The notes under the pieces: model-generated
Seen by the model: only the letters and a program-made list of their open reading frames with translations
Told to the model about the DNA's origin: nothing
Database searches by the model: none
In this document: piece after piece, positions 8,973-16,978 of the stretch
How the letters are laid out: each line of letters opens with the position of its first letter
Numbering within the stretch: the stretch's first letter is position 1
Translations under genes and position numbers: made by a program
Origin: Pseudorhodoplanes sinuspersici
Lineage (GTDB): Bacteria > Pseudomonadota > Alphaproteobacteria > Rhizobiales > Xanthobacteraceae
Assembly: GCF_002119765.1 (NCBI RefSeq)
Contig: NZ_CP021112.1
Span: 1,048,501-1,112,500, forward strand
DNA: 64,000 bases
Direction: 5' to 3'

Positions 8973-9776
8973 TCAGAAGCCGAGCGCCAGCAGGATGAGG
9001 CCGATACAGCCGACGATCACGCGCCACCATGCGAACAGCGAAAAGCCGTGGCGCGAGACGTAGTTGAGGAACGTCTTCACCACGAAAAATCCCGCCACGA
9101 ACGAACAGACGAATCCGATCGCGACCAGCGTGATGTTGTGCGACGACATCTGCCCGTGATTTTTATAGAGATCATAGGCGAAGGCGCCGGCCATCGTCGG
9201 CATCGCCAGGAAGAACGAGAATTCCGCGGCCGAGCGCTTGTCGGCGCCGAACAGCATCGCCGAGACGATGGTGGCGCCCGAGCGTGACACGCCGGGAATC
9301 ATCGCAAGGCATTGGAAAATGCCGATGCCGAGATACATCGGCAGCGAGAACTCCGTCGCTTCATAATATTTTGGCTTGAACTCAAGCTGATCGACCCATA
9401 ACAGCACGGCGCCGCCGGCGATCAGCGTGAAGCAAACGATCCAGACATTGAAAAGGTAATCCTTGATGATCGAATGCGCCGCCGCACCGATGATCGCCGC
9501 CGGCAAAAATGCAATCAGCACACCGAGCACGAAACGGCGCGCGGACGGGTCGGAAAACATGCCGATAAAGATGCGCCACAGTTTGGCGAAATAGATCGAC
9601 AGAATGGCGAGGATCGCACCGAGCTGGATCAGCACCACAAACGTCTTGCCGAATTCGTCGTCGGAAAATCCGAGAAACCGCTCCAGCATGAGCAGGTGGC
9701 CGGTCGACGAGACGGGCAGAAATTCAGTCAGACCCTCGACGATGCCGAGAATAACTGCCTTGATCATATCACTCAT
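8973..9776 (-). CDS. uppP: undecaprenyl-diphosphatase UppP/BacA
   Basis: A 267-aa integral membrane enzyme that dephosphorylates undecaprenyl pyrophosphate, recycling the lipid carrier for peptidoglycan and other surface polymers; it confers bacitracin resistance. The catalytic motifs are present: [14 protein letters not shown] at 14-27 and PGVSRSGAT near residue 160. About eight hydrophobic helices cover the rest. It diverges from fzlA. A second ATG three codons in (MIKAVILG) could also serve as the start. Confidence 0.96.
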   Translation of the reverse strand: MSDMIKAVILGIVEGLTEFLPVSSTGHLLMLERFLGFSDDEFGKTFVVLIQLGAILAILSIYFAKLWRIFIGMFSDPSARRFVLGVLIAFLPAAIIGAAAHSIIKDYLFNVWIVCFTLIAGGAVLLWVDQLEFKPKYYEATEFSLPMYLGIGIFQCLAMIPGVSRSGATIVSAMLFGADKRSAAEFSFFLAMPTMAGAFAYDLYKNHGQMSSHNITLVAIGFVCSFVAGFFVVKTFLNYVSRHGFSLFAWWRVIVGCIGLILLALGF

Positions 9777-9929
9777 GAATGCCCCGGCTCATCGCCTAAC
9801 GAAGAATCGAAATGATTGATATTTCTGGCCCGGTTCCGTCTGGCGGGCAACGAAGTTTCATGCAATTCAACAGTTTGCCTCTTTTTACACCATGATGCGT
9901 GGCATTATCGCCGCGATTCGTAAGGCCGC

Positions 9930-10628
9930 ATGCTGACCCTCTTTCACCACCCATTCTGCCCCCATTCGCGTTTCATCCGCCTTGCGCTCGGCGAATACGC
10001 CGTTGAGCCGGCGCTTGCCGAAGAACGCGCGTGGGAGAGACGAGAAGAATTCCTTTTGCTCAACCCCGCCGGGCAAACGCCTGTGATGGTAGCGGAGGGT
10101 TATCCGCCAATTCCCGGCGCCAGCGTCATCGCCGAATATCTCGCCGAACAATATGGCCCAACCGAGGACGGCACCGGCCGCGATCTCCTGGGCAAAAGAA
10201 TTTCGGAACGGATCGAAGTGCGCCGGCTGCTCGCATGGTTCAACGAGAAATTCTTCACCGAAGTCTCGAACCCGCTGGTGACGGAGCGCGTCTACAAACG
10301 CCACATGCGCGAGCAGCAGGGCGGTGGACCACCGGACACGGATATCATGCGCGCGGCGCGCCGGAACATTCGCTATCACCTCGCCTATGTCGGCTGGCTC
10401 GCGGGACAGCGTGACTGGCTCGCCGGTGACAACCTGTCCTATGCCGATCTCGCCGCCGCCGCACAGCTCTCGGTGATCGATTATCTCGGCGATGTGCCGT
10501 GGTCGGAGAACGATCACGCCAAGAACTGGTATGCGCGGGTGAAGTCGCGTCCTTCGTTCCGGCCACTTCTGGCGGAGACGTCAGCGGCGCTGCCGCCGGC
10601 GCCGCATTACGCCGATCTCGATTTCTGA
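9930..10628 (+). CDS. fzlA: GST-fold protein, FzlA-like
   Basis: A 232-aa glutathione S-transferase superfamily protein. The thioredoxin-like N-domain is at 1-80 (LFHHPFCPHSRFIRLALGEY, then NPAGQTPVMV and PGASVIAEYLAEQYG), and the helical domain follows (WLAGDNLSYADLAAAAQLSVIDYLGDVPW). It closely resembles FzlA, the alphaproteobacterial FtsZ-binding GST homologue needed for constriction; such proteins do not need glutathione. Placement beside uppP and the NDUFA9-like gene is common. The next gene here belongs to an accessory island. Confidence 0.85.
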   Translation: MLTLFHHPFCPHSRFIRLALGEYAVEPALAEERAWERREEFLLLNPAGQTPVMVAEGYPPIPGASVIAEYLAEQYGPTEDGTGRDLLGKRISERIEVRRLLAWFNEKFFTEVSNPLVTERVYKRHMREQQGGGPPDTDIMRAARRNIRYHLAYVGWLAGQRDWLAGDNLSYADLAAAAQLSVIDYLGDVPWSENDHAKNWYARVKSRPSFRPLLAETSAALPPAPHYADLDF

Positions 10629-10669
10629 AAAGCCGCAGGCTTTGAAAGCCCGGATGCTCTCGCCGTAGC

Positions 10670-10685
10670 ATAACCGGTCGAATAT
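10670..10685 (+). promoter_or_regulatory. candidate PcaQ-type LysR operator 1
   Basis: ATAACC-GGTC-GAATAT lies 31 bp upstream of the first LysR gene. The left half is identical to the published PcaQ half-site (ATAACC-N4-GGTTAT-like); the right half is degenerate. The spacing equals that of three other sites in this island (14015, 15089, 18230). Autoregulation is inferred. Confidence 0.4.
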
Positions 10686-10715
10686 ATATGTGAGCGAGCC
10701 TCGAGAGGTCCTCAC

Positions 10716-11636
10716 ATGACCAATATCCATATTCGGTTTCGTCATCTGCAATGCTTTTTGGCAATCGCACAGCATCGCACAGTCGGTGCCGCGGCCAGCG
10801 CCCTGGCCATCACACAGCCGGCGCTTTCCAAAACTCTTGGCGAACTCGAAGACGACCTCGACGCACGGCTTTTTGAGCGCACAAGGAAAGGCATGCTGCT
10901 TACCCGGGCTGGCGAGATATTTCTTGAACATGCCGCGGCGAGTGTCGCATCGCTTCGCAGTGGGATCGAGAGCATCAAGAATAGCGGAGTCGGCGTGACC
11001 GTAGGCATATTGCCGACAGTTGCGGAACGTTTGATGCCGCGCGCCACCATGATGTTCAAGCAGAGGCTGCCTGAAATCCCTGTCCGCATCGTCGCGCTTG
11101 AGCACGCGCCGCTTCTCAATATGTTGCGGCTCGGCGAGCTCGATTTTGTTGTCGGCAGGCTCGCAAACCCCGAGAGCATGATCGGGCTGACATTCGAACA
11201 GCTTTATGTCGAACCATTGGTGATTGCGGTCTATTCCAATCATGCTCTTACAAACATGAAGCGGTTCCGCGTGCCGCTGATCCTCGATTATCCATGCGTC
11301 GTCCCCCATCACAACACGATTATCGGTCAAGAAGTTGAACGTTTTCTGCAATCCCACGGTATCGCGAAGCTGAGAAATTACGTTGAAGCGACGACGTCGG
11401 TGGCCTTCGCGCGCCGGTACGTTGCGGAGGCCAATGCAGTCTGGTTCGTGGCCCGGGGAATCGTCGAAACAGACCTTTCGCAAAAGGTCATGAGCGCGCT
11501 GCCGGTCAATACCGAGGCTATGACCGGCCCTGTCGGCATCACATCGCGCACGGGAAGGCCTGTCCAGCGACAAGCTCTGGAGCTGATCGCCGCAATCCGG
11601 GAAACCGTAGCAGCGATGAACCATCGAGCAATATAA
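10716..11636 (+). CDS. LysR-family regulator, PcaQ/GbpR subfamily (copy 1)
   Basis: A 306-aa LysR regulator. The winged HTH is at about 7-66 (RFRHLQCFLAIAQHRTVGAAASALAITQPALSKTLGELED) and a substrate-binding effector domain fills 90-300. The opening RFRHLQCFL and the LRLGELDFVVGRL..PESMIGLTFEQLY segment are typical of the PcaQ/GbpR branch, which controls aromatic or sugar-acid catabolism. A second paralogue (14162-15073) shares most of these blocks. It lies directly upstream of a Bug receptor gene on the same strand. The ATG at 10716 is preceded by GAGAGG. Confidence 0.9.
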   Translation: MTNIHIRFRHLQCFLAIAQHRTVGAAASALAITQPALSKTLGELEDDLDARLFERTRKGMLLTRAGEIFLEHAAASVASLRSGIESIKNSGVGVTVGILPTVAERLMPRATMMFKQRLPEIPVRIVALEHAPLLNMLRLGELDFVVGRLANPESMIGLTFEQLYVEPLVIAVYSNHALTNMKRFRVPLILDYPCVVPHHNTIIGQEVERFLQSHGIAKLRNYVEATTSVAFARRYVAEANAVWFVARGIVETDLSQKVMSALPVNTEAMTGPVGITSRTGRPVQRQALELIAAIRETVAAMNHRAI

Positions 11637-11751
11637 TCAACTCGATATACAACGACACACAAAGATCATTATCGCAAGCGCGCGCGCTGGTCGAAGATGC
11701 CGGAGAAGAGACGCAGCCTTACACATACACAATCGATTGTGGAGGACGACT

Positions 11752-12765
11752 ATGAGCGCCTTTGGCAAAATGAGGGGCCTCTCGGCTCTGCTCCTATTGC
11801 ACCTGTTTGAAGGCTTCTTGGCTGTCGCGTTGCTGACAATTTTGGGCAGTCCGGTCTCCGCGCAGTCCTATCCCTCACAAGTCATCCGCATCGTCGTGCC
11901 AACAGCACCTAGTTCACCGCCCGACATCGTCAGCCGCGTGATCGCCAATGAATTGCAGAATGCCAATGGATGGCGTGTCCTGATCGAGAACAAGCCCGGT
12001 GCGGTCATGACGATCGCCGGTGCCGACGTCGTGAAGCAACCCGCCGACGGCTATTCAATCCTTGCGATGAGCGTGCCGATCGCCGCGGCGCCGGCCTTCC
12101 TGCCCAACATTCCGTTCAGCATCGACAGGGATCTGACCCCGGTCGCAAAGATTTCGACGTCCTACAACGTGCTGGTCGTCCATCCGAGCATAGCGGCCAA
12201 CAACGTGGCCGAACTCGTGACGATTTTGAAATCGAACCCGGACAAGTTCAACTTTTCTTCCGGCGGCTTTGGCACTCCGGCACACCTGATCGGGGAGATG
12301 TTCAAGCTCCAGACCAGCGTTCAGACCACGCATGTCCCCTATCAGCAATTTCCTCGGGCGATCGCCGATCTCCTGAGCGGTACCAATCATTACATGTTCG
12401 TGACCACGCTCCCTGTGGTCGAATTGATCCACGCGGGCAAATTACGTGCGCTTGCTGTCACCGGCCCGAAACGGCTGGAATCGATGAAGAACGTGCCGAC
12501 CATCGTCGAGCAGGGCTTTCCAAACCTGGTGGTCGAGGATTGGGTCGGCTTTGCCGTGAAGTCCGGCACACCGAGAGAGATCGTGGCTGTGCTGAACAGC
12601 GCCATCAACAAGGCGCTGGCGAATCCCGATGTGCGAAACGCGCTCGCCAAGATCGGTGCCGAAGCGGCGGGGGGCACACCAGAGGAATACGGTACGCTGT
12701 TGAAGAATCAAGTCGCACATTGGGCGAAGGTTGTGAAAGACTCTGGGATGAAATTGCCGCAGTGA
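11752..12765 (+). CDS. Bug-family tricarboxylate-transport receptor (TctC-like), copy 1
   Basis: A 337-aa periplasmic binding protein of the Bordetella uptake gene (Bug) family. The signal peptide at about 1-38 ends PVSAQ, followed by the family opening YPSQVIRIVVPTAPSSPPDIVSRVIANEL, ENKPGAVMTIAGADVVKQPADGYS, and the later VPTIVEQGFPNLVVEDWVGF. The start is set by GGAGG at 11741-11745, seven bases before the ATG. Bug proteins bind carboxylates for TctA/TctB permeases or for sensing; no permease gene is nearby, so this is an orphan receptor. The MBL-hydrolase start is 14 bp downstream. Confidence 0.9.
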   Translation: MSAFGKMRGLSALLLLHLFEGFLAVALLTILGSPVSAQSYPSQVIRIVVPTAPSSPPDIVSRVIANELQNANGWRVLIENKPGAVMTIAGADVVKQPADGYSILAMSVPIAAAPAFLPNIPFSIDRDLTPVAKISTSYNVLVVHPSIAANNVAELVTILKSNPDKFNFSSGGFGTPAHLIGEMFKLQTSVQTTHVPYQQFPRAIADLLSGTNHYMFVTTLPVVELIHAGKLRALAVTGPKRLESMKNVPTIVEQGFPNLVVEDWVGFAVKSGTPREIVAVLNSAINKALANPDVRNALAKIGAEAAGGTPEEYGTLLKNQVAHWAKVVKDSGMKLPQ

Positions 12766-12779
12766 ACGCAGACCATTCC

Positions 12780-13685
12780 ATGTCAGTGGAATTTCGCGTT
12801 ACGCTGCTCGGCACTGGAAATCCTTCTCCGTCGCCGGATCGCTTCGGGCCCAGCACGCTTGTTGAAGCTGGCGGCCAGCGACTTCTGGTCGATGCCGGAC
12901 GCGGCGCGACCATCCGGCTGTGGCAATTGGGTATCCCGCTCAGCGCGATCAATCGGCTGCTCCTCACGCATTATCACTCCGACCACACCAGTGGCGTGCC
13001 CGATCTCTGGCTGACGGGTTGGCTGCCGCCGGTCTGGGGATCGCGAAAATCTCCGTTCCGCGTCACCGGACCAACCGGTGCGAAGACACTGATGACGAAG
13101 CTGGAAGAAGCTTATGCCGCGGATATCGCAATTCGGCTGGCTGACGAGAAGGTGCCGCGCGATGGCATCGCCGTCGAGGTGCAGGAATTCGACCGCGACG
13201 GCATCGTTTACGAGAAGGAAGGTCTGAAGATCACCGCCTTCGAAGTGGACCATGGCGACGCCATCAAGCCGTGCTACGGCTACCGCTTTGACTATCGCGG
13301 TCGCGCCGCAGTGCTGTCGAGCGATACCCGCTACAACGAGAACGTCATCAGATACGGCACGAATGCCGATTTGCTTGTGCACGAGGTCATGGCGGTACGG
13401 CCGGCCTTATTGGGCGAGCCGGGCATCCAGCACATCATGGCTCATCACACGACCCCGCAGGAAGCCGGACGGGTCTTTTCACGCACTCAACCAAAGCTCG
13501 GCGTCTTTACTCATCTCGTGCTGCTGGCGAGCCCGCGGGTGCCCGCGATGACCATTGACGACCTCGTGTCTGCCACACGCGAGACCTATGACGGTCCACT
13601 CGTGGTGGGCGAGGACTTGATGTCGTTCGAAATTGGGGAAAACGTCACAATACGCCGTTTCAAGGCCATGCCTGGCCCTGGCTGA
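12780..13685 (+). CDS. MBL-fold metallo-hydrolase, RNase Z/arylsulfatase AtsA-type
   Basis: A 301-aa metallo-beta-lactamase-fold enzyme. The zinc motif HYHSDH (64-69) is preceded by the LLGTGNPSPSPDRFGPSTLVEAGGQRLLVDAG strand-loop block. Further ligands are likely the Asp in AVLSSDTRYNENV and the His in IMAHHTTPQEAG. This arrangement is shared by RNase Z and by the alkyl/arylsulfatases of the AtsA type; Bug-linked copies in proteobacteria are usually annotated only as hydrolases. It starts 14 bp after the Bug gene and is probably cotranscribed. A sulfatase role is a hypothesis from the type I sulfatase gene 1.6 kb away. Confidence 0.82.
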   Translation: MSVEFRVTLLGTGNPSPSPDRFGPSTLVEAGGQRLLVDAGRGATIRLWQLGIPLSAINRLLLTHYHSDHTSGVPDLWLTGWLPPVWGSRKSPFRVTGPTGAKTLMTKLEEAYAADIAIRLADEKVPRDGIAVEVQEFDRDGIVYEKEGLKITAFEVDHGDAIKPCYGYRFDYRGRAAVLSSDTRYNENVIRYGTNADLLVHEVMAVRPALLGEPGIQHIMAHHTTPQEAGRVFSRTQPKLGVFTHLVLLASPRVPAMTIDDLVSATRETYDGPLVVGEDLMSFEIGENVTIRRFKAMPGPG

Positions 13686-13688
13686 CGC

Positions 13689-13829
13689 TCAGGACGGGCG
13701 CTGGGCCGATGACGTCGCGCGCGCCTTGGGACCGGGACCACGCATATAGTGGCGCTCGGGCCGATATTTCTCGTGGGTCCGGAGTTGCTTGAGCAGCGAC
13801 TGCAGGGCGGCGGTGAGTTTCCAGATCAT
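13689..13829 (-). CDS. small basic protein, PERHYMRGPGPK family (copy 1)
   Basis: A 46-aa open frame not recognised as any known family. It begins MIWKLTAALQSLLKQLRTH, predicted as an amphipathic helix, then the core YRPERHYMRGPGPK, then a basic/Ser tail ending SAQRPS. A 41-aa frame at 17990-18115 has the same helix-core-tail plan and a nearly identical core, so both are probably real genes although neither has a clear Shine-Dalgarno sequence. It converges on the MBL gene with a 3-bp gap. The candidate LysR operator at 14015 lies 186 bp upstream. Confidence 0.55.
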   Translation of the reverse strand: MIWKLTAALQSLLKQLRTHEKYRPERHYMRGPGPKARATSSAQRPS

Positions 13830-14014
13830 TGTTTTTTCGTATCGTTCAGACGGGCCGGGTGCGCGGATGGTTTACAACCCGTTCACGTGACGGAATTTCG
13901 GCATCATCGTAGCGATCAAAAGAGAATCTCTCGTTAACACCTATGAAGACACGGTGGCATGACGCCCTGATGGCGCAGTTCACAGGTCACTGCCACCCGG
14001 GTTCCCGGCCTGCT

Positions 14015-14030
14015 ATAACTATCCGGTTAT
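14015..14030 (+). promoter_or_regulatory. candidate PcaQ-type LysR operator 2
   Basis: ATAACT-ATCC-GGTTAT is one base from a perfect ATAACC-N4-GGTTAT palindrome, the PcaQ-box layout. It sits in the intergenic region between the divergent small ORF (start 13829, minus) and the second LysR gene (start 14162, plus), so it could serve either. The role is inferred from motif and position. Confidence 0.5.
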
Positions 14031-14036
14031 TTCCCT

Positions 14037-14145
14037 AGAGCATGATGCCGAAAAGCGTGAAACGGTTTTCGGCATCATGCTCTAACGTATGAGAATCGAT
14101 CACGTTTATGACTTTGGATCGATCCGATCCAAAGTCATCGTGATC
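14037..14145. repeat. double palindromic repeat upstream of LysR copy 2
   Basis: Two hairpins stand in tandem. At 14037-14083, AGAGCATGATGCCGAAAA pairs with the reverse CGGTTTTCGGCATCATGCTCT arm. At 14098-14145, the GATCACG...ATGACTTTGGATC arm pairs with GATCCAAAGTCAT..CGTGATC. The first hairpin recurs at 20231 and 53244, so this is a dispersed Rhizobiales-type intergenic repeat. Together with operator 2 it fills the 332-bp gap 13830-14161; nothing else was seen there. Confidence 0.85.
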
Positions 14146-14161
14146 TAGTCCGGCCGTGCGC

Positions 14162-15073
14162 ATGAGCGACATCCGTATCCGTTTTCGTCACCTTCAGTGT
14201 TTTCTCACCATCGCCCAGTTGCGCAGCGTCGGTGCCGCCGCCGATGCGCTGGCGATCACCCAGCCGGCGCTGTCAAAAACCTTGCGGGAGCTGGAGGACG
14301 CCCTCGGCGTCAAGCTCTTCCTGCGTGACAAGAAGGGCATGATGCTGACGCGCTTTGGCGACGTCTTCCTGCAACATGCCGCCGCCAGCATCGCCTCGCT
14401 GCAGCAAGGGATCGACAGCATCAAGCTTGCGGGGAATACCGGCGGCCTTGCCGTGGCGGTCGGCGTGTTGCCCAATGTCGCCGCGTCGGTGATGCCGAAA
14501 GTCGTGCATCTGTTCAAACAGACCGCGCCCAACACCAATGTGCGCATCGTCATGGGCAGCAATTCGCATCTGCTCGATCAATTGCGGCTGGGAGAACTCG
14601 ACCTCGTGCTCGGCCGGCTCGCGCAGCCCGAATACATGATCGGCCTGTCGTTCGAACAACTCTATTTCGAGCCGCTGGTCCTCGCCGTCAGATCGGGACA
14701 TGCTTTGCTCGCGACACCCCGTTTCCGGCTGAAAATGATCTCCGACTATCCGTGGATGCTGCCGCATTACGGCACGATCATTCGTATGGAAACCGATCGC
14801 TTCCTGCTGGCGCAAGGCATCACCCCGTCGAACGATATCGTCGAAACGACATCGATCAGTTTCGGGCGAAGCTATCTGCTCCAGAGTGACGCGATCTGGT
14901 TCACACCCCGCGGCGCGGCCGTACCGGACATCGAGAATGGCAGCATCGCCCTGCTTCCGCTTGCCTCCGGCAGCATGGAAGGACCGGTCGGCATCACCAT
15001 GAGGGCGGATACGATAGCAGCGCCGTCCGCTGCCCTGATGATGCAATCCATTCGCGACGCGGTGCTGCAGTGA
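14162..15073 (+). CDS. LysR-family regulator, PcaQ/GbpR subfamily (copy 2)
   Basis: A 303-aa LysR protein, paralogous to the one at 10716. The HTH segment IRFRHLQCFLTIAQLRSVGAAADALAITQPALSKTLRELED and the effector-domain segment LRLGELDLVLGRLAQPEYMIGLSFEQLYFEPLVLAV are nearly collinear with copy 1. The ATG at 14162 is preferred to an in-frame GTG two codons earlier; neither has a clear ribosome site. It lies upstream of the sulfatase gene on the same strand, separated by 245 bp with a repeat and a candidate operator. Confidence 0.9.
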   Translation: MSDIRIRFRHLQCFLTIAQLRSVGAAADALAITQPALSKTLRELEDALGVKLFLRDKKGMMLTRFGDVFLQHAAASIASLQQGIDSIKLAGNTGGLAVAVGVLPNVAASVMPKVVHLFKQTAPNTNVRIVMGSNSHLLDQLRLGELDLVLGRLAQPEYMIGLSFEQLYFEPLVLAVRSGHALLATPRFRLKMISDYPWMLPHYGTIIRMETDRFLLAQGITPSNDIVETTSISFGRSYLLQSDAIWFTPRGAAVPDIENGSIALLPLASGSMEGPVGITMRADTIAAPSAALMMQSIRDAVLQ

Positions 15074-15088
15074 CCGGCCCGCATGGCC

Positions 15089-15104
15089 ATAACCGAACGG
15101 GCAT
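15089..15104 (+). promoter_or_regulatory. candidate PcaQ-type LysR operator 3
   Basis: ATAACC-GAAC-GGGCAT has a perfect left half-site and a partial right half (GGxxAT) with the N4 spacer. It lies between LysR copy 2 and the sulfatase gene, about 215 bp before the sulfatase start. This is a weak site, reported because of the three similar sites in the island. Confidence 0.3.
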
Positions 15105-15157
15105 GACCCCGATCGAAAATATCATTTCCATTCCCCTTCCACTCGCGCAAGACCTCA

Positions 15158-15257
15158 CAGAAGCGTTTTCGAGCGAGGTGGGCACCGGCCTTCGCCGACC
15201 ATGGCCTGCTTCGTCCGGCGACGGCCGGTTCGCGTGAAGAAAGCGCGTTAAAATAAC
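15158..15257. repeat. dispersed repeat interrupted by a nested hairpin
   Basis: The outer parts match the AGAGCGTTTTCGAGCGAAG...GGTTCGCGTGAAGAAAACGCG repeat seen intact at 20594 and 57732. Between GGGCACCGG and CCGGTTCGCG about 35 extra bases are inserted that form their own hairpin (TTCGCCG with CGGCGA arms). The element lies just upstream of the sulfatase gene. Confidence 0.65.
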
Positions 15258-15318
15258 AAGCCGTCAGGCTGCCGCTCCATTCCCTGCAAAATCCGGATCA
15301 GACAGAAACTTGGATCAG

Positions 15319-16929
15319 ATGACGACGAGACAACCTGGATCCCGCAGACCCAATTTCATCCTCTTCATCACCGACCAGCACAGGGCCGACTATCTCGGCT
15401 GCTATGGTCATCCGATCCTGCGAACGCCGCATATCGATTCCATCGCCGCGCGCGGCACGCTGTACGAGAAATTCTACGTCGCGAGCCCGGTCTGCATGCC
15501 GAACCGCGCGACGCTGATGACCGGCCGCATGCCGGCAGTTCATGGCGTGCGATCGAACGGCATCCCGCTGTCGCAGGAGACGGTGACCTTCGTCGATCTG
15601 CTGCGTGACGCAGGTTACGACACGGCCCTGATCGGCAAGAGCCATCTGCAGAATTTCACCGGCATCCCGGCGATGTCGAAGCCGGCGGTCCCGCGCGAGG
15701 GCTATCGTCAGCCATCGGCGGCCTTGCGTCAGGCCATGCGCATCGATGTCAGCGGGAAGACTTACGGCCAGGAACAGCCGGCCTATTGGGAAGAGGCAGG
15801 CGCCCATATCGCGACGCCTTTCTATGGCTATGGCCATGTCGAGATCGTCACCGGCCATGGCGACGCCGTCGGCGGCGACTATCAGAACTGGCTGCGCGCC
15901 AAAGACCCGAAGGCCCTTGACCTCCTTGGCCCGAAGAACAGCCTGCCGCACGATTACATTGTGCCACAGGCCTATCGCACGCGCATTCCGGAAGAGCTGT
16001 ATTCGACCAACTATCTCGGCGATCGCGCCGAGGCCTATCTGAAGGCACGCAAGAGTGACGATGCGCCGTTCTTCCTCACCGTGTCATTTCCCGATCCGCA
16101 CCATCCGTTCAATCCGCCCGGCAAATACTGGGACATGTACAAGCCCGAGCAATTCCCGGTACCGGAGGCATTCCAGCGCAATGACTGGACGCCGCCACAG
16201 CATGTCCAGAACACGATTGAAGAACGGGCGAGCGGCAAGGCGCAACTGCACGGCATGCGCACGATCGGCGTGTCGGCGCGCGAGGCGCAAGAGGCGCAGG
16301 CGCTAACCTGCGGCATGATCGCCTGTATCGACGATGCCATCGGCCGCGTTTTGAAGGCGCTGGATGAATCGGGAGAGCGCGACAACACCGTGATCATCTT
16401 TACCACCGATCATGGCGATCATCTCGGCGATCATCGTTTGATGCTGAAAGGCGCGGAGCAGTATCAGAGCATCCTGCATGTACCGTTCATCTGGTCGGAC
16501 CCGGCGGCACCCGCAGCCGCGCGCACCGAGGCGATCGGCTCGACCATCGACATTCCGGCGACGATCCTCGATCGCGCGCGCATCCAGCCCTATGTCGGCC
16601 TGCAGGGCAAAAGCCTGCTTCCGGCAATGGGACCGCAGGGCAAGCCGGTGCGCGATTGCGCCTTCGTGCAATACGAGCATCAGATGGCCGACAAGGATGT
16701 CGATACGATGCCGCGCTGGCACACCATCGTCGATGCGCGTTACCGCATGACGGTGATGTCGGATTCAGAATTTGGCGAATTGTACGACCTGCAGAACGAT
16801 CCGGGTGAGTTCGACAATCTCTGGGATCGTCCGGACCACGCCCCGCTTAAGGCTAAGCTGATGGAGCGGCTGGTGCAGCTCGAGATCGAGCACACCGACA
16901 CGGTTCCGTATCCAACGGGACGGGCGTGA
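15319..16929 (+). CDS. type I sulfatase / phosphonate monoesterase-like hydrolase
   Basis: A 536-aa alkaline-phosphatase superfamily enzyme. The maturation signature CMPNRATLMTGR has Cys59 in C-x-P-x-R, the cysteine oxidised to formylglycine in type I sulfatases and phosphonate monoester hydrolases. Metal ligands are likely in FITDQHRAD (19-20) and TTDHGDHLGDH near residue 360. No signal peptide is seen, so it should be cytoplasmic; choline-sulfatase and PMH relatives are alike in this. No formylglycine-generating enzyme gene is in the window. ATG 15319 is chosen over a TTG three codons upstream. The substrate is unknown. Confidence 0.9.
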   Translation: MTTRQPGSRRPNFILFITDQHRADYLGCYGHPILRTPHIDSIAARGTLYEKFYVASPVCMPNRATLMTGRMPAVHGVRSNGIPLSQETVTFVDLLRDAGYDTALIGKSHLQNFTGIPAMSKPAVPREGYRQPSAALRQAMRIDVSGKTYGQEQPAYWEEAGAHIATPFYGYGHVEIVTGHGDAVGGDYQNWLRAKDPKALDLLGPKNSLPHDYIVPQAYRTRIPEELYSTNYLGDRAEAYLKARKSDDAPFFLTVSFPDPHHPFNPPGKYWDMYKPEQFPVPEAFQRNDWTPPQHVQNTIEERASGKAQLHGMRTIGVSAREAQEAQALTCGMIACIDDAIGRVLKALDESGERDNTVIIFTTDHGDHLGDHRLMLKGAEQYQSILHVPFIWSDPAAPAAARTEAIGSTIDIPATILDRARIQPYVGLQGKSLLPAMGPQGKPVRDCAFVQYEHQMADKDVDTMPRWHTIVDARYRMTVMSDSEFGELYDLQNDPGEFDNLWDRPDHAPLKAKLMERLVQLEIEHTDTVPYPTGRA

Positions 16930-16938
16930 CTCTTTTTC

Positions 16939-16964
16939 CCTCTCCCCGCTTCAACGGGGAGAGG
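16939..16964. other. 10-bp stem hairpin between convergent genes
   Basis: CCTCTCCCCG, a six-base loop and CGGGGAGAGG lie between the convergent sulfatase and Bug genes. The stem is strong, but no T-run follows it on either strand, so it is a structural element or repeat and not a canonical intrinsic terminator. Confidence 0.6.
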
Positions 16965-16978
16965 TGAAGAAAGAAAAC

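Noticed and set aside
11970-12764. Long plus-strand frame overlapping the Bug gene and running into the MBL gene
   Set aside because: Its first part is an arginine-rich out-of-frame reading of the Bug gene. Only the part from ATG 12780 onward encodes a recognisable MBL protein.
16939-16964. Intrinsic terminator between sulfatase and Bug2
   Set aside because: The stem is good but no T-run follows on either strand, so it is listed as a hairpin only.
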